From NCBI GenBank assembly GCA_002633005.1, contig NMRA01000051.1:1039298-1103297 (forward strand): 64,000 bases of DNA. The letters run 5' to 3'. The DNA comes from Phoronis australis (taxonomy: Eukaryota > Phoronida > Phoronidae). Positions 1 to 12,928 of the stretch are shown one piece after another; the first letter of the stretch is position 1; each line of letters starts with the position of its first letter. The translations under genes and the position numbers were made by a program. The notes under the pieces were generated by a model that saw only the letters and a list, made by a program, of their open reading frames with translations, was not told where the DNA came from and did not search any database.

Positions 1-1547
1 CCTTACACCGCTTAACACATTACACGAATGAGCACTACCAAGAAGACACTGAAAAACGAAAGACGTTTGAACTGCAAACAGATTTTTAATGAAAAATTTT
101 CGTTTCAACCCAAAAATTGCGTTGTCAGAAGCACGTCTGAATGTTAGTCAGTGGTGGCTCATTCCTTGCTAACTGTCCCATTCAAAATTATTAAGCAAGC
201 CCAGAACGGCTGCACCAAGATTTCAATCATTCGCCGGGATGCAGGTAAGTGGCAGCAAAACTTATTGTCCGGCGATAGTTGGGCATTTGCAAAGGCCAGG
301 ACGTTTTAAAATAAAAACGTTTCGTAAACACGCAAGTTGATGTCAGGCGTGCATGTTCAATGTCACAGTCGGGAGTCGAACAGCACGGCCTATTTAAACC
401 AGAGCACATGTTACGCTACAACGAAAAGTTGCAGCCTTCGGTGTATTTCCTATTTGTATTTTCATCAGAAATTTTCGTTAGGCGGAACTCGGTGATTCTT
501 TTCATAGCTAAAGCGCCAAACACAAGCTAAACGCAAGACAATCGAGTAACGGTCGTGACATCGTCAAGACAAGGTAAAAATTACAAACCCGTTATACCGA
601 TTCTCGGACTCGAGCCTTATACAGTAGTAATCATCCGTTGAACGCTTTAGTGACACGGGAGTTGCGTCGATCCCAAATTACCGTATCTAAAATTTTCCTT
701 GTCCGAAAGTCGCGGGACAAAATTCTGATGTTTATGACAATGTCCGAAATTCGAGGATCTTTGAAAAACAGTTTTTGGACCTTGTACGAATTTCGTGGAC
801 TATGAAAAACTCATTTCGTAAATATTTATTCTTGGTCGAAAATGGCGGGCCGTCCGAAAATCACGCGACTTTACCGTATGTACGAGATAGCTTGTCATCA
901 ATAAGGGGTTCCATGCCGTCTTTCTTAATCTTATTTGTTCTAACACCTGTATGATGACACATAGCAATATAGTTACATAATTTTAACAGGTCACTGCATG
1001 TCCAGCAGGCTAAAAGACTTTACGTTGCATGTTTATTTCTGATAGGAAATATTACAGAAAAAATAGTAAGTGGCACGTGTCCACCCTATGTCTGGTTTGA
1101 AGAAAGTTTATGTACACTTTATTGACAGTTTCAAATTTTTACCATGATCCTCAAAGATTTTTTCAGTTGTCTGACATTTTGTTTTTTTAAAGCGACGTCA
1201 TAGCTTGTAAGTAGTTGTGTACAGTCACCAAAGTTCAGAACCTATATTCCCTATTTCATGAAAAGTGACTTAAAACTTGAATAAGAGACTTGGTTTTATT
1301 TACATTCAACTTTTTGAAAACCAATTAAATCTTGCTTGGGCAAAAATTCAAAATGGAATTTGTAGAACAATGCATAAAACGTAATAATATGAAAGTTTTG
1401 TATGAATCTGATCGGCCATTTCCGAGATATGATAACTCCAAAGTTAGTCAAATTTGGACCATTTTCTCTGGACTTAATAACTTTCAGTCACTTCTCACAA
1501 AGCACCCCTGGCATCAAGTCCTGACTGTGTTCTCACTCAATGTGCAG
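1..1547. other. Left flank, no gene recognised
   Basis: I see no convincing exon here. The only feature of note is a possible polyadenylation signal for the minus-strand LRR-Ig gene to the right: AATAAA on the minus strand at 1295-1300, about 250 bp past its stop codon. The short open frames are AT-rich and resemble nothing known. Confidence 0.5.
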
Positions 1548-3690
1548 TTATAGTCTTTCTTGTATTATTGATGCACTACAGTCTGCTGTGCTATGTTTTA
1601 CAACTGGAGCTGGCAAAACAGTTGCCTTTTTGTAACGTTTGTAAACTGTCACAACTGTAGTAATGATCGTTATGAGTAACAACAGTCCGAGTCCAATTCC
1701 CAGTCCCATGTATAGTGTGTGTTGGTCTTGACCACGTCTGCTGTTATCACCTGTGTTGGACTTAATTGTTGTCTGTGTTTTTGTCACTGATACTCGTGTA
1801 ACATTTGCTCTAAATGTCCTTGTCACCACTTTTTGTGTACCATCTATTCTTGTGGTCATCGTCATCAGTTCTTGTGTACCTTTTGTTCCTGTCGTAGGCA
1901 CCATCTGTGTAGTTATTGGTGCTAATGGTACCATGGAGCTTGATAACAGTTGTTGTACTGAGGGTGTTGATATGGAAGAAAATGACGATGTTGAAGATGG
2001 TGGCAATTTGGAGGTCCTGCTTTGTGTAAGCTGTGCTTGACCTGTCGTTGACTCTACAATTAAAAGTCACAGCGATATTGAGTCAGGAACTTATTGACAA
2101 GTCTGTACAAGATTACAATATCTGCAACATTATAGAATTTAAGTTAGCAAAGCAGAAATTTCATAGAATTTGATTGTTTACTTTAAACCAATCTGCCATT
2201 AATAAGCTCACGTGACCATACTTATATAGAGGAACACTATAGTGAAAGCAACAGTCTCAATTACATGATCAAATGTCGTATTACATGAATGTCCATGATA
2301 AAATCTCAAACATGTTGTTACACCTTTCTAATTTCATTTTTGTTTTTTTTGCAACTTTTTTTGCAAAATCACATGTCCTATTTTGATTGTCCCTCATGCA
2401 AAAATAGAACATTATTTTTAAAATAGTTCCTAAGAAGGTTTTGGAGAACAATATATTAATCATTAATAATTGAGTGTTTCATGCGGATCCTTCTGAGATA
2501 CAATGTTCGGAAGTTGACCAAAGTTGAACATTTTCTCTACGGCCCTGCATAACCTTAAAAGTTCTTCCAATTCTTTGGTGACACTTTCTCACTTTAGTTA
2601 CAAAATAATGCCTTGAGAAAATAAAAATTGAAAAGATACCACTGACAAAGTTTTCATCTTTGTGTACTCACATAGTGTCTTGATGCAAATACTTACTTGA
2701 AACACGAACCTTGATCCTTCTGTCTGTGCCACCGAGGCCTCCTGCTTTAGCTTCACAGCGGTAAGTTCCTGCGTCCACCTCTTGAATATTCATCAGTTGG
2801 AGTTCTGCTCTATTTACTCGTATTGATGCATCAGGGTTGGGCAAAAATTGTCTGTTTGTTATAAGATTCGGATATGTCCAAGTTGTGATTGGCGTAGGAT
2901 CGCCTGTCGCTTCACATACCAAAGTTATGTTGGCACCTTCATTGACTGTTATTGTCCTGCTAGGAAACGGTTTTATGGCTGGTGCAGTGCAGTTGAAATC
3001 TGCATCATTAGAAGACTCTGTTTTTGGTGTGTGACATGTAAATGGCAATGCTTGTTCAGTCAGCCATTTTATCAGACAGTTACAGTGCCATGGGTTGCCA
3101 TCAATGTCCAATGTAACATTCTGCAGCACTGTTTGTAGCCCCCTATCCGTTAGTGATTGAATGGAGTTCTTGCTTATTGTCAGGTTGGTTAAACTAATTA
3201 ATCCTCCGAAAGTTCCCGAGGACACCATCTTCAGGGCATTTCCGCTGAGATCCAGCCATCGAAGTCTTGTCATTTCTGAAAATGTTCCATCGGCAACTTT
3301 TGTGATATGGCTGTTGATGATTCTAAGCCGTTTAACCATCTTCATGTTGGAGAAGTCGGACCTATTCAGCGTTTTCTGATTTAGGAGTACAATTGCCACT
3401 TCGGTGATGTTTTCTGTTTGAAAAGTTGATATGTCATTCATGGTGTTCATCATACACGCTATGGTGCTGTTGGCACAGCTGCACTGTGTGGGGCACGTCT
3501 CTACCATCTCACAGTTCTGGAGTGCCACGACTATGCAGACCATCGTTTGGGTCCATAGGTTTGTTACAAACATCCCCCTTGTATTAAGTGCCATAATGAG
3601 TATCTGTCTCATCAGCCACTGGGTTTGTGTCCAGTAAGCCAACACCAACTTGACATTTATGGACCAGTGGATAAGCTGTCCTCTCTTCAT
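1548..3690 (-). CDS. LRR-Ig single-pass membrane receptor A (two exons)
   Basis: Exons run on the minus strand 3690-2697 and 2053-1548, joined in phase 1 (donor TCAA|GTAAGT, acceptor AATTGTAG|AG). Exon 1 codes for a hydrophobic leader, a cysteine-rich LRRNT (CPTQCSC), about three to four leucine-rich repeats, an LRRCT (NPWHCNC) and one I-set Ig domain (LVCEATG ... DAGTYRCEA). Exon 2 codes for a Ser/Thr/Pro-rich, probably O-glycosylated stalk, a transmembrane helix (GLGIGLGLLLLITIITT) and a short basic tail (YKRYKK) without a signalling domain I recognise. The longest frame gives 499 residues, but Met33 (3594) or Met40 (3573) gives a better signal peptide. Likely a cell-surface recognition or adhesion protein; its ligand is unknown. 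A broken copy lies at 48.4-50.2 kb. Domain calls come from motifs seen by eye. Confidence 0.82.
2054..2696 (-). other. Intron of LRR-Ig receptor A
   Basis: A 643-bp phase-1 intron between the Ig exon and the stalk/transmembrane exon. It is AT-rich, and I see no coding or repeat structure in it. Confidence 0.7.
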
Positions 3691-5394
3691 TTAGTCCAGG
3701 GAATTGCTAATCTTTCCAAAATTTCAAGTCCACTTCAACTGGCTATTTAGAATTTTATCTAAACAGACAGACATAGGATGATGGGGCAGGATTTATCTGT
3801 CTCCATATCACGCTCTTGAGTTGGAACTCTGGATTTTTGGCTGTAGTTAACAGTGTTTATCTTTGTAGATGAAATTTTAGAATTGATTGAAATTGTATTG
3901 AATTGAAATATAACTCTTCAAGGCTTAAAATTGTTTGCCACGCCCCCACGTTACAATGGCAACATATTGGACATTTCACTGGCTGCACTATCTTGCCTGG
4001 TTTTTATCATGACTACCTTCACCCTAATTATTATTCATGTTTGCTATTGTCGGACACTGGCTAGGAAACCTGGGAAACTCACAAGTTAAGTGTGTTTGGG
4101 AACATAGTTTAAGACTGACAATCTATTGTGTGTCAAGTGAATGATAAGAGCGCCATTTTTAGTTGAATTATGGTCCTGGTTATTGAAAAAGCAATGATCT
4201 TAGATCAATAGTGTTATGTTGCAGTCCATGTTCTGTGTTCATGATGCAGTATGGAATTAAAATGAAATTGTACTTTATTATTGATATTTCCACAAAGTTA
4301 TGTTCGACAAACTTTTCATGGTTATCATTTGCGTGGTCTGTACCCTTGTGCTACCAACACTTGGTCAATTTTAAACATTTGCAAGAATGCAGCATATCTA
4401 AAAATTATATAAATTGTAATTTTATCAGACATTGTGTTTGTGGTAATTTGATACTATCTTTTCACATTGTTCATTTGAGTTCAGTGGTTACAGTATATTT
4501 GGGACTTATTGTTTTATCATACTGAAGAGGCTTGACTGAAATGGCTAAATCTTGTTTCAGATAAGCTAAGAGCGACACCTAACTGTTATCATTGTTCAAG
4601 GATTCTCGGTGTGCTTTCTCCAGACTACATTTTGATCCCAACAATTTCCTTGAAAAAGAAAGCAAAAGTGTGTTCATCTCTGAGTGATTTCACCTTGGTT
4701 TTTGTACCATGCTTAATGGACAATTTATAGACTAATCAGCAACTGGGGAATTGCGTAATCTCTCAAACACTTATTGGAATAGTCTTCTCTGTGAAGATTA
4801 AACTTCAGCCCTCCTAAACGTGCCTTTTTAATTCAGTGGTACTTACCTAATACCTAGTTCTACACTCCCCTTGTGAGTTTGTTTTCTCCAACAGCAAAGT
4901 GTCTGTATTTATTAATTATGGTGACGCTGTTTATTTGAGCTGCCCCTAATCGTCACACTTTCTTCCCCTAACCTTTCTCCAGAGCCCCAGTTGTCACTCT
5001 AGCCATTGGTTGCCGTAATTTTTATCCACCAGTCAACACAACTTTCAAGGGCTCTCTGTGTCTACGAGGCGGGGCTTCAACTATCTTGTCCAACACCCTT
5101 AAAGCTGTAGCTTACTTAACTTAACACTGCCAGACCAGTAAGTGACAGTATTAATAAAAACAACAAGATTTTTTTCAACTTTAACATGTTTCGGTATCTC
5201 AAACGTCATCATCAGGACAAGCAATCTAGGCCATCTAACAGTCTTGACCCACACAGTGTACAGTAGAGCTATAAGTTAGTACACATTATAATAGCAAAAC
5301 ATCAGTGACACTGCATGAGGCTGAGAAGCGTTATATCATCATATTCTGTATGAATGGGTGCACTTGTATACACCCACAAATTATGGGCATAAAA
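3691..5394. other. Intergenic stretch, no gene recognised
   Basis: Lies 5' of LRR-Ig receptor A. It should hold that gene's promoter and perhaps a 5' untranslated exon, but I cannot point to a specific site. The 104-codon open frame at 4211-4525 (+) is AT-rich and resembles no family. Confidence 0.45.
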
Positions 5395-6620
5395 TTATGT
5401 TGCCATCATCTCCGTCTGTCCATTTCCATGTGTCCACGGCCGTATCTCCTTTTAAGCAGTTAAAACTTGCTGGACATGCATGAAATCTGGTAGATGTGCA
5501 CAAAGTTGAAATTTGTGGATGACGTCTTTCAGACGCGATTACTGTTGTGTCACCTATTGGCATTTTAAAATTCTACATTTGCCTCTATATCTGACTAATT
5601 TACTCGCTGTATCTTTATGAAATTTACTTTGAAATGTGTGTTTCTATCAAGGAGACAACTTCACCCATAAATTCTTGGAGTGTAAAAGTCAAGAAATTTC
5701 AGCCTTTTGTGTTGGTACACAACACTGTGGTTTAGCTGGTCAAAGCTTGCAGTCACACAAAGGAATCAACAGGTGAAAGTTGAAACTAATTTCTCTGAAA
5801 GTCAACTGTTTTTCTCCATTCGAAGTTTTTTGGTGAAATTATTTCATACAATACACATATGCTTCATGGCATTTGTTGCAAGTGGTTTGCAAATAGTATT
5901 TTTAAATANATTGCTAGATTATGTGAGCATATCAGATGAAAGCAGACAATATGGGAGCTGGACTATGAAAATATTGGTTTGCCACTGTCAAACTGATAAC
6001 ACCTGCACTGCTGTGTCTCCACTGGCCCATCAGTCAACGAAAATACTCATTCCACTGCGCTGGTGCATAACGGACTACTGCTGCATCACCTAGTGTTTAT
6101 TTTAGTAATTTGGTGTCCTTTTTCGGTATCCATGCTTTTATCTGCCAAACAATTTGAAGGATCGTCAGTAACATGAGATATGTTTCTATATTTTGAGGAG
6201 AGCATGGCTAATATTAATTTCCGGTCGAATCCAACTGCTGTTATGCCTGCCCCTAGTGTCGGTTTTATTTTTTTACTCCTGTCTCAAGATAGTCATGAGA
6301 TTTGACAGATATGTTCCTAGTGAACAGATCATGGCTGGCGTTGATTTGCGCACAAATCTGTCTACTGCAACGCCACCTAGTGGTAGTTTTTTGCCCCATA
6401 ATATCTACAGCACGGCTCACATTGGACTTTCAGTCAGATCTAAATAATGCTGTCTCCTCTTGTGACAATTTTGCCATTGCTTCTGCCTCAGTGTCTAACT
6501 AAAGTTACTTGGAGGATTTCTTCATGAAAATTTAACACAGATTTGTTTCTTTAAATAAGACAGAACCTGGTACTCATTTTCTCAAGGTTACGACTCGTTC
6601 TGCTCCCACTAGTGACAATT
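5395..6620. repeat. Decayed tandem array sharing a core word with the 19-20 kb array
   Basis: Segments ending in variants of CTACTGC..C.CC.CCTAGTGG followed by T-rich DNA recur near 5552, 6085, 6248, 6369-6383 and 6601. The same wording recurs in the better-kept array at 19.1-20.3 kb, so I take this to be an older array of the same family. A single N at 5909 marks a sequence uncertainty. The open frame across it (5707-6093) is not a gene. Confidence 0.45.
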
Positions 6621-7946
6621 TCAGTGTTTTGGTGTACGTATCTGACTGCCAATTGGTGTGAAGAATTGTTTGTCAGTGGCTGATTTTGTAATATACATTG
6701 GTATTTATTCAAGCGTGGTAAAAGAAGTAGGTAACAGGAGGAATGCCATTTTGAACAGTGGGCCATTTGCACATGGGGTCATGTTTGTTCACTTCATTTC
6801 AGAGGATCATAGTGTGACTAATCTGATTGTGTCATCTGGACACAGATTACATGTCTGTTGTCATAGGTTGAGTGTTTGGCTGATTTATAAAACGTGATAA
6901 AGAATTTAAATATGACAAAGTGCAACATCAATAGCATGCTCTGAATATGTAGTTTGAATTAAAAGACATGCTTTTTTATTGCATTTGATTGCCTGTTTGA
7001 ATGCTACATTAATTATACATAGTTGTGATCTTTTCGATTGTTTGCATCTAAACCATAGTCCCTAATACTTTGTCTGTGCGTGCGTGTGTGTGTTCTGTCG
7101 AGAGTCTTGATATGTAGAACTACGAGGACAAAGCACATTTCATGCAGATTCCATATCAAATGCATGTTTGATACGTCGGAACATATTGAAGTTCCTTCAT
7201 GTTCTGAACAGTTCATAAAGTTCACATCAGTCTAGTAACGCATGTAGGATCAGTTAATTTATCGGTGGTGGCTGGTATTAAAATGTGCTTTATCACAAAC
7301 GTGTTTTATGCTAATCTATGTAACTATGCAACAAAAATTTTGGTGGTTTACGTTTCCTGATTTCTTTGTCCACTTGTCAAACAAGCAGTTACAGTACTTC
7401 TCCACTTATTTAGAACATTCATCTTGTTTTGCACCCCCAAATTTATTTGTTTGCACAAGGCTACTTGGTGGGAAATTCTTGCCTCTGTGACCTAATTTAC
7501 ACACAGTGATGTTTGAAATTCGAAAAGTATCAATGTAAAGCCCTGTCAGTATTTCTATGTAGTAATACACACCTGTGTGTTATTAAAGTCTGAACATTGT
7601 ATATTCACCACTTAATTCATTCATTCATTTTAATGTAGGATTTGTCATAATTGTAATAATGAGGTGAAAGGGGTGACCAGTGGATGAGCCTGGTGTCACT
7701 AAGAATTCACCAATGATGTGGTATAATACTTTTTTATTGGATAAAGTCATTGAATTACTGTTAATTGGATTACATTGGCAACCCATAAGCTGCATTTTTT
7801 TTATTTCACTCACTAGCAGGTGGCTATGCTTGGTTACTAAGATAACCCATACCAAGTCTGTAGTATTCAGTTTATTTGTCACGCCGACACGAAAAGAAAT
7901 TTAATTTATTTTGTACAAAATATGTAGAGAATTAACGTTCTTAGCA
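6621..7946. other. Intergenic stretch, no gene recognised
   Basis: No coding exon is supported. Near the right end, AATAAA on the minus strand at 7905-7910 lies about 37 bp past the stop codon of LRR-Ig receptor B and is a good candidate for its polyadenylation signal. Confidence 0.5.
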
Positions 7947-10277
7947 TTAGTTTGAAACGCTTTTCTCTACTGCTGAAATACTATTTTGTGGCTTCCGCTG
8001 TGTTCGGATCAACGTAACAATTATTACTGTTATCACAAACAGCCCAAATGTACCCAGTCCAATCGCCAGTCCAATCTTTATTTTTTTGGACTTGTTTTTT
8101 GCTCCATTGCTTTGGACAGTAGTTACCAATGTTAAATTATCCGTTTGTAATCTTCCATCAGTGATGTCGGTTGAAAAAGTTGGCTGCGTAGCGCTTTCTT
8201 TTAGGAGATTTTCCATGGTGATTTTGTCAGTAAATGTGTCCTTTGCAGTGATAGTAGGTTGTATCGATGCTGCTCGTGTAGTAATCTGTTGATTTTGGTT
8301 GTCAATGGTAGATAAACTGAATTCAGTGTTCGGTTTTCGGTATGTTGTATTAGATGGTCGTAAAACTGTCGTTGGCTGTTGGAATGTAGTGGTTGGTGGT
8401 GGTTTGCTGTCATTGGCTGGTGACGCCATCTCTGGTATACCGGTGGTAACATATTTCATTGTCACGTCCTTGGTATCACTCACTGTTGTCTTAGTGTTGC
8501 CAGTGGCTCTGTTATCAAGTGTTATGCCAGATGATGACTGTGTCCGGCTTCTTGTTGACTGGTGGTAGTTGATGGTTATTGGAGGAAGACTGTTCCTGTC
8601 TGTCGCAGTGGGTGCCATTGATGTAGGACTGGTTGGTTGGTAAGTGGTTGTTCTTTCTTGTTGGTGTGTATTCGTGGACAATTCTGTCTTTGTCTCTGCT
8701 GTTGATTGCTGTTGGTTTGTGATAGTGGAAAAGGCTGTTTGAGTTGCTCTTTCATCTGTAAAACAACAGTCGTAGTCATGGTTACTGAAGCTCACTGATA
8801 TGGCATGCTGCTCTACGTTTGGTGCAACCTTGCATTTCCTTAAACCAGCATCACTGAATTGCCAGTAGTTACTGCAACAGGCACTGTCACAGCCCCTCAC
8901 TTCTAGTTTTGTTTAGGAATTAAAGAACTGAGGTGGGGGGGTCAGTGGTAACCACTGCCTCACAGTTGGGGCAACCTACGTGCAGACTAAAATCTAAATC
9001 TGTCATTGAAAATCAAGCTTTTTCATTGTTTGAACATCAAATATCGGTCAATTGCGACAGAAAAAATAGCGAAATAATACGCATTGCAACTGCTGTTCCT
9101 CTTGCTATTTATTTCTGTGCTGGGTAATTTGACTTTTGTAGCGTCTCATTTTATGTAATGGGGAATGTCGAATGTTTCAATTTGCGATCCTCCAAAATCC
9201 TGAAATACCCCGGTTCTAATTTCTGTGGTACTGGTCAGAATGAAGCACATTAGTTGCTATTTGTATTTCATTTGTCCATTTTTGGCTCTCAGTATACTTA
9301 GAATGGATACTGGACATGGGGTTACAACATGTACTAGTTAATATGTATATTTAAGTTCATGTATTAGATTAACACTAACCTGATATTATGAACACAGTCA
9401 CATTTCCCACTGCCACATCGTCAAACTCAGTCGAGGTGGCTCTGCACTGATATTGGCCTCTGTCCTGTTCTTGTGCGTTCATTATCCTCAATACTGCCTT
9501 GTTGGTTGTCACAGCAGGATCAACTGGCCTGCGGAAGGCTACTCTTGTGTTATTAGGATACACCCACTGGACACTGGGTGCTGGATCACCTGTGGCTTCG
9601 CATTCGAGAGAAATCTGGTCTCCGATGGACAAAGGTGGGTAGTTGTTGCTAAGTGCAGTGATCGTGGGTTGGACACACTTGTATTCAGCCAAATGCGAGT
9701 CGACTTTCTTTGGTGTTTCACATATGAATGTACCATTCACGTGTCTCAGCCAGTCTCCAAGTATACAGTTGCAATGCCAGGGGTTTCCATCTAGATTCAG
9801 TGTGGTATTCTCCATGGTTGACAGTAATCGTCTTGGCAACATCTGGATGGAGTTGTTCCTGAGATCCAGTGTCTGTACAGACAATTTACTAAGCGGCCAT
9901 ATTGATGACGTGGTCAGCTTGTTGTTGGCGAGGTATAAATGACGAAGACTGTCAAGTCCAAGGAACGCATTATATTCAATATTCTTTAACTTGCTGTCAG
10001 TAATATGTAGAGACATAATATTGGGTACGCTTGATCCATTTGTAGACATGAAGCCATATGCCACCAACACATCTTGCTCAGTCATTTCAATCTTGAGCTC
10101 CGTGATATTCTCTGGAATTGTAGGCACACACCGGAGGTAGTTGATGTTGCATTTTACTGTAGTCATCTCCCATTTGCAGTCTGAAGAGCATGATGGGCGT
10201 TGTATTGCCCAGCAATTAGTCAGTATCACTGAGAAAACTATGGAATAAAGGGTGCGGTGCAAAGCAGCTATACCCAT
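7947..10277 (-). CDS. LRR-Ig single-pass membrane receptor B (two exons)
   Basis: Exons run on the minus strand 10277-9380 and 8755-7947, spliced in phase 1 (donor ATCAG|GTTAGT, acceptor TTTTACAG|AT), giving 568 residues. In order: signal peptide (Met1 to about residue 25, core SIVFSVILTNCWA), LRRNT-like Cys cluster (CSSDCKW), leucine-rich repeats (LRHLYLANNKL, LDLRNNSI), LRRCT (NPWHCNC), an I-set Ig domain (LECEATGDPAPS ... DRGQYQCRA), a stalk of about 200 residues very rich in Thr, Ser and Gln, one transmembrane helix (GLAIGLGTFGLFVITVIIV) and a short tail. Architecture, exon split and phase match receptor A about 4 kb away on the same strand, so the two are paralogues. Probably a surface recognition or adhesion molecule. 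The tail has no ITAM, TIR or death domain that I can see. Confidence 0.85.
8756..9379 (-). other. Intron of LRR-Ig receptor B
   Basis: A 624-bp phase-1 intron at the same place in the protein as in receptor A, between the Ig domain and the mucin-like stalk. No other feature is seen. Confidence 0.75.
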
Positions 10278-12061
10278 TGTTGTTTCATTCAGATTTGAGA
10301 AGAAATTACTTCAATAACAAGTGGGGTCTCTGGTGCATTGCTTCTAAAATTTTGTACTTTTCATTTGTGCTCAGTTATATTGAAAGTATTTATTTTAGCA
10401 GAACATTCTGTTATTCTGTGATGTGGTCCAATGTTGTAGATCTTTAAGTCTTTTCATTGTTTTATTTTATATCCTTTTTTCTTGCATTGTCGTGCGTGAC
10501 AAGACATTTTTGTGTTAAATTTTAGGTCATTTAATTTTGTTTCCACATCACATCCCAAGTTCCACTTGTCTTTACTCAATGCTGTGATACTGCTCTCCTA
10601 TTAAGGAGGATTGTTTCCTGCGCTACCTGTCTCCATGTACACGCTGCCATATTAGGAGGTGTGATTGTTGTGGAGAATGTCACACCTCTTATGAGCCTCC
10701 TTATTGGGGGTTACTGGTCCATTACTGGGTATTTTATACACAACTATATTCATTTCGTTGGACACTGGCCTGTTGGAAATAATTATGTAACTGTATTTTA
10801 TGCAGCGTTATCTCAAGGACACTTAATTAAAATTTGAGCTAATACTGTAGTTTTCTTAATTTCACGACTTGGAAACATAATTATTCCTTATTGTTTTACA
10901 GTTACTGTTATGCTTCACGTATTAACAGGTGATACACTCGAATGAAATGAATTTAATTAATCCGTAGTAAAGGCCATAGGCACATTGCACAAAAGAACAA
11001 CACGTTAGCTCACTACATAGGGTCCTAACAAGGTCCTCTGAAGCTAAAAGGGTGCAAAAACATATTTTCAAAGGCTTGACAAGTTATCATTTCTTTACAC
11101 CAGTTTAATTAATTTAGATATGGAAAGGTTGTTATACTAATATATGTCAGTATCTTTTTCTCCAAGTTCATTGTATACGATATAATTAAGAAGAAAATAC
11201 TCCTCATTAATATTTGGGCACTCTGTCTGCCAGTCAATATTGTAGTGTCGGACAAGGAGTCCCTACGTTAAGTATACAGTTTGTGACTTGAACAGCAAGA
11301 GTGTGCCATGGACATAATCTGTGCCCAGGATATGTTTAGAATGAATTTGTTTTACAAGTTTTATTCTGTCTTTATCGGATATGTTCACGCCATGTTGGCT
11401 TTGAATCAGTTGAATCATTTCCATGGATCTTCTCTATCTACTTTATCTTCGTATAATGTTTAGTACTAATTAATTAAACAACAGTAGTATCTCAATGGCG
11501 CGTGATATTTTTGAAGAGCACACTCTAAAACATTGATAAGGTGTCACACTATCGTCCAAAAATTTGAACTATGTAGCTGTCGTTTTGCAGGAAATTAGTC
11601 AGTGTGTTTGGACTGGCCATTATTTTGTGAACTTATCAGTGCATCACTAAAAGACATAACTGTTGTCCCGTTTTGTTTTCATTAAAAATTAATGTTCTAA
11701 GACCATTATCTCTGGATATTGAGCAAGAGGGATTAAAAATTCATTTTGCGTTGGAATTGGCTTTGGTGAGTTAATTGCCAATTTTACTACTCTGACTTTG
11801 TAAACACACTGTGATCGTTTGAGGATTGCTCAACATTTATTAACATATTTATCCCCGTGCGCGATGATGGTCAAGTCAAATATTTGTCATTTCAAAATTA
11901 TCAGTCTGATGTTTATTGACCGTTTAAGAACTGTTAATGTGTTTGAGGTTTGAATAACAAGGCAAGTGATATTGTACAAATCTAGCTGCTTATCAACCTT
12001 TGTAAATATAATGTATTTGTAAAATTAATACAATGTATTTTTCATGAAAGCTTGTTGAACA
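10278..12061. other. Intergenic or intronic stretch, no exon recognised
   Basis: I searched for the missing upstream exons of phospholipase C epsilon (X box and first half of the Y box) and saw none. A short imperfect hairpin (AGGTGTGA ... TCACACCT) lies around 10655-10697. The rest is AT-rich and unremarkable. Confidence 0.5.
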
Positions 12062-12659
12062 CTTAGTCACTTTCCCATTAGACATGAAACTTTGCTTTTA
12101 CCGAAGTTTCGGTACCTGGGAAAGGTTAACTCCGGTTACAGTTAATCTGCAACCGAAACTTTACTTAAAATAGTAGGGTTTAAAAGCAAAGCTTCGGTAG
12201 GTACCGAAACTTCAGTTTAGTGTAACAGTTAAAGCCAAGCTTCAATACATACCAAAACTTCAGTGTAGTGGGAACAGTCATTAAGTCAAGTTTCATCGAA
12301 GTTGTGGTAGAGGTCGTAGCAATGATATATCATCACACCGAGACGCTCCGAGCAAAATGTGTATTTCACTTTTGTACCATAGCCGACATGCTCACAATAG
12401 ACGGACATAAATAAAAGAAATCATATCTGGTGAAGAATGACACTGATCATTTTCATAAACACTCTGCTCGTAAATGGCAGGAAAACAATTTTCAGTTAGC
12501 CTGGAACCCACTACTCTATATTTGTTTGAAAGTACGAATGAACTGTGTCGTATGGTGTCATAGCGATAAATTCAATATCACTGTCTAGTCGGAAAGGTAA
12601 GCAAAGTTTTAGCGAAGCTTTGGTAAACCAAAGTTCACCTAATGGGAAAATGACCTAAG
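12062..12659. mobile_element. MITE-like element with terminal inverted repeats
   Basis: The left end CTTAGTCACTTTCCCATTAG and the right end, read on the minus strand as CTTAGGTCATTTTCCCATTA, match as imperfect inverted repeats. Similarity goes on inward through AAACTTTGCTTTTACC / AACTTTGGTTTACC. The interior repeats GAAGTTTCGGTACC words in both orientations. The element is about 600 bp and has no coding capacity. I cannot define a target-site duplication, so the superfamily stays open. It ends about 160 bp before a phospholipase C epsilon exon. Confidence 0.6.
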
Positions 12660-12816
12660 TTAACTATCTTTAATTGATTTTGTATGGCCAACCTAATAAA
12701 GGTTGATTTGATGTGATTTGATTAAACGAATTATGAGGTCAAGTTCCCAGAAATTTTTTACATTGCTCTTGCTATGCATTTTTTATCCTTAACGTCTATT
12801 CACTCATACTGAGAAG

Positions 12817-12928
12817 CAGCTAATGCGTGCCTACCCCGCTGGTATTCGGATGGACTCTTCAAACTTCAACCCAGTGGTGTTCTGGTCGTTCGGAATACAA
12901 ATGGTTGCGCTCAATTACCAGACTGAAG
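12817..12928 (+). CDS. PLCE1: PLC epsilon exon: catalytic Y box, part 1
   Basis: Encodes [17 protein letters not shown] and on to [10 protein letters not shown]-x-Y-P corresponds to the substrate-binding Arg and Tyr of the PLC barrel (R549/Y551 in PLC delta-1, from memory). The donor GAAG|GTGGGT leaves phase 1. The acceptor could be at 12816/12817 or one codon later at 12819/12820; both keep the frame. Confidence 0.92.
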
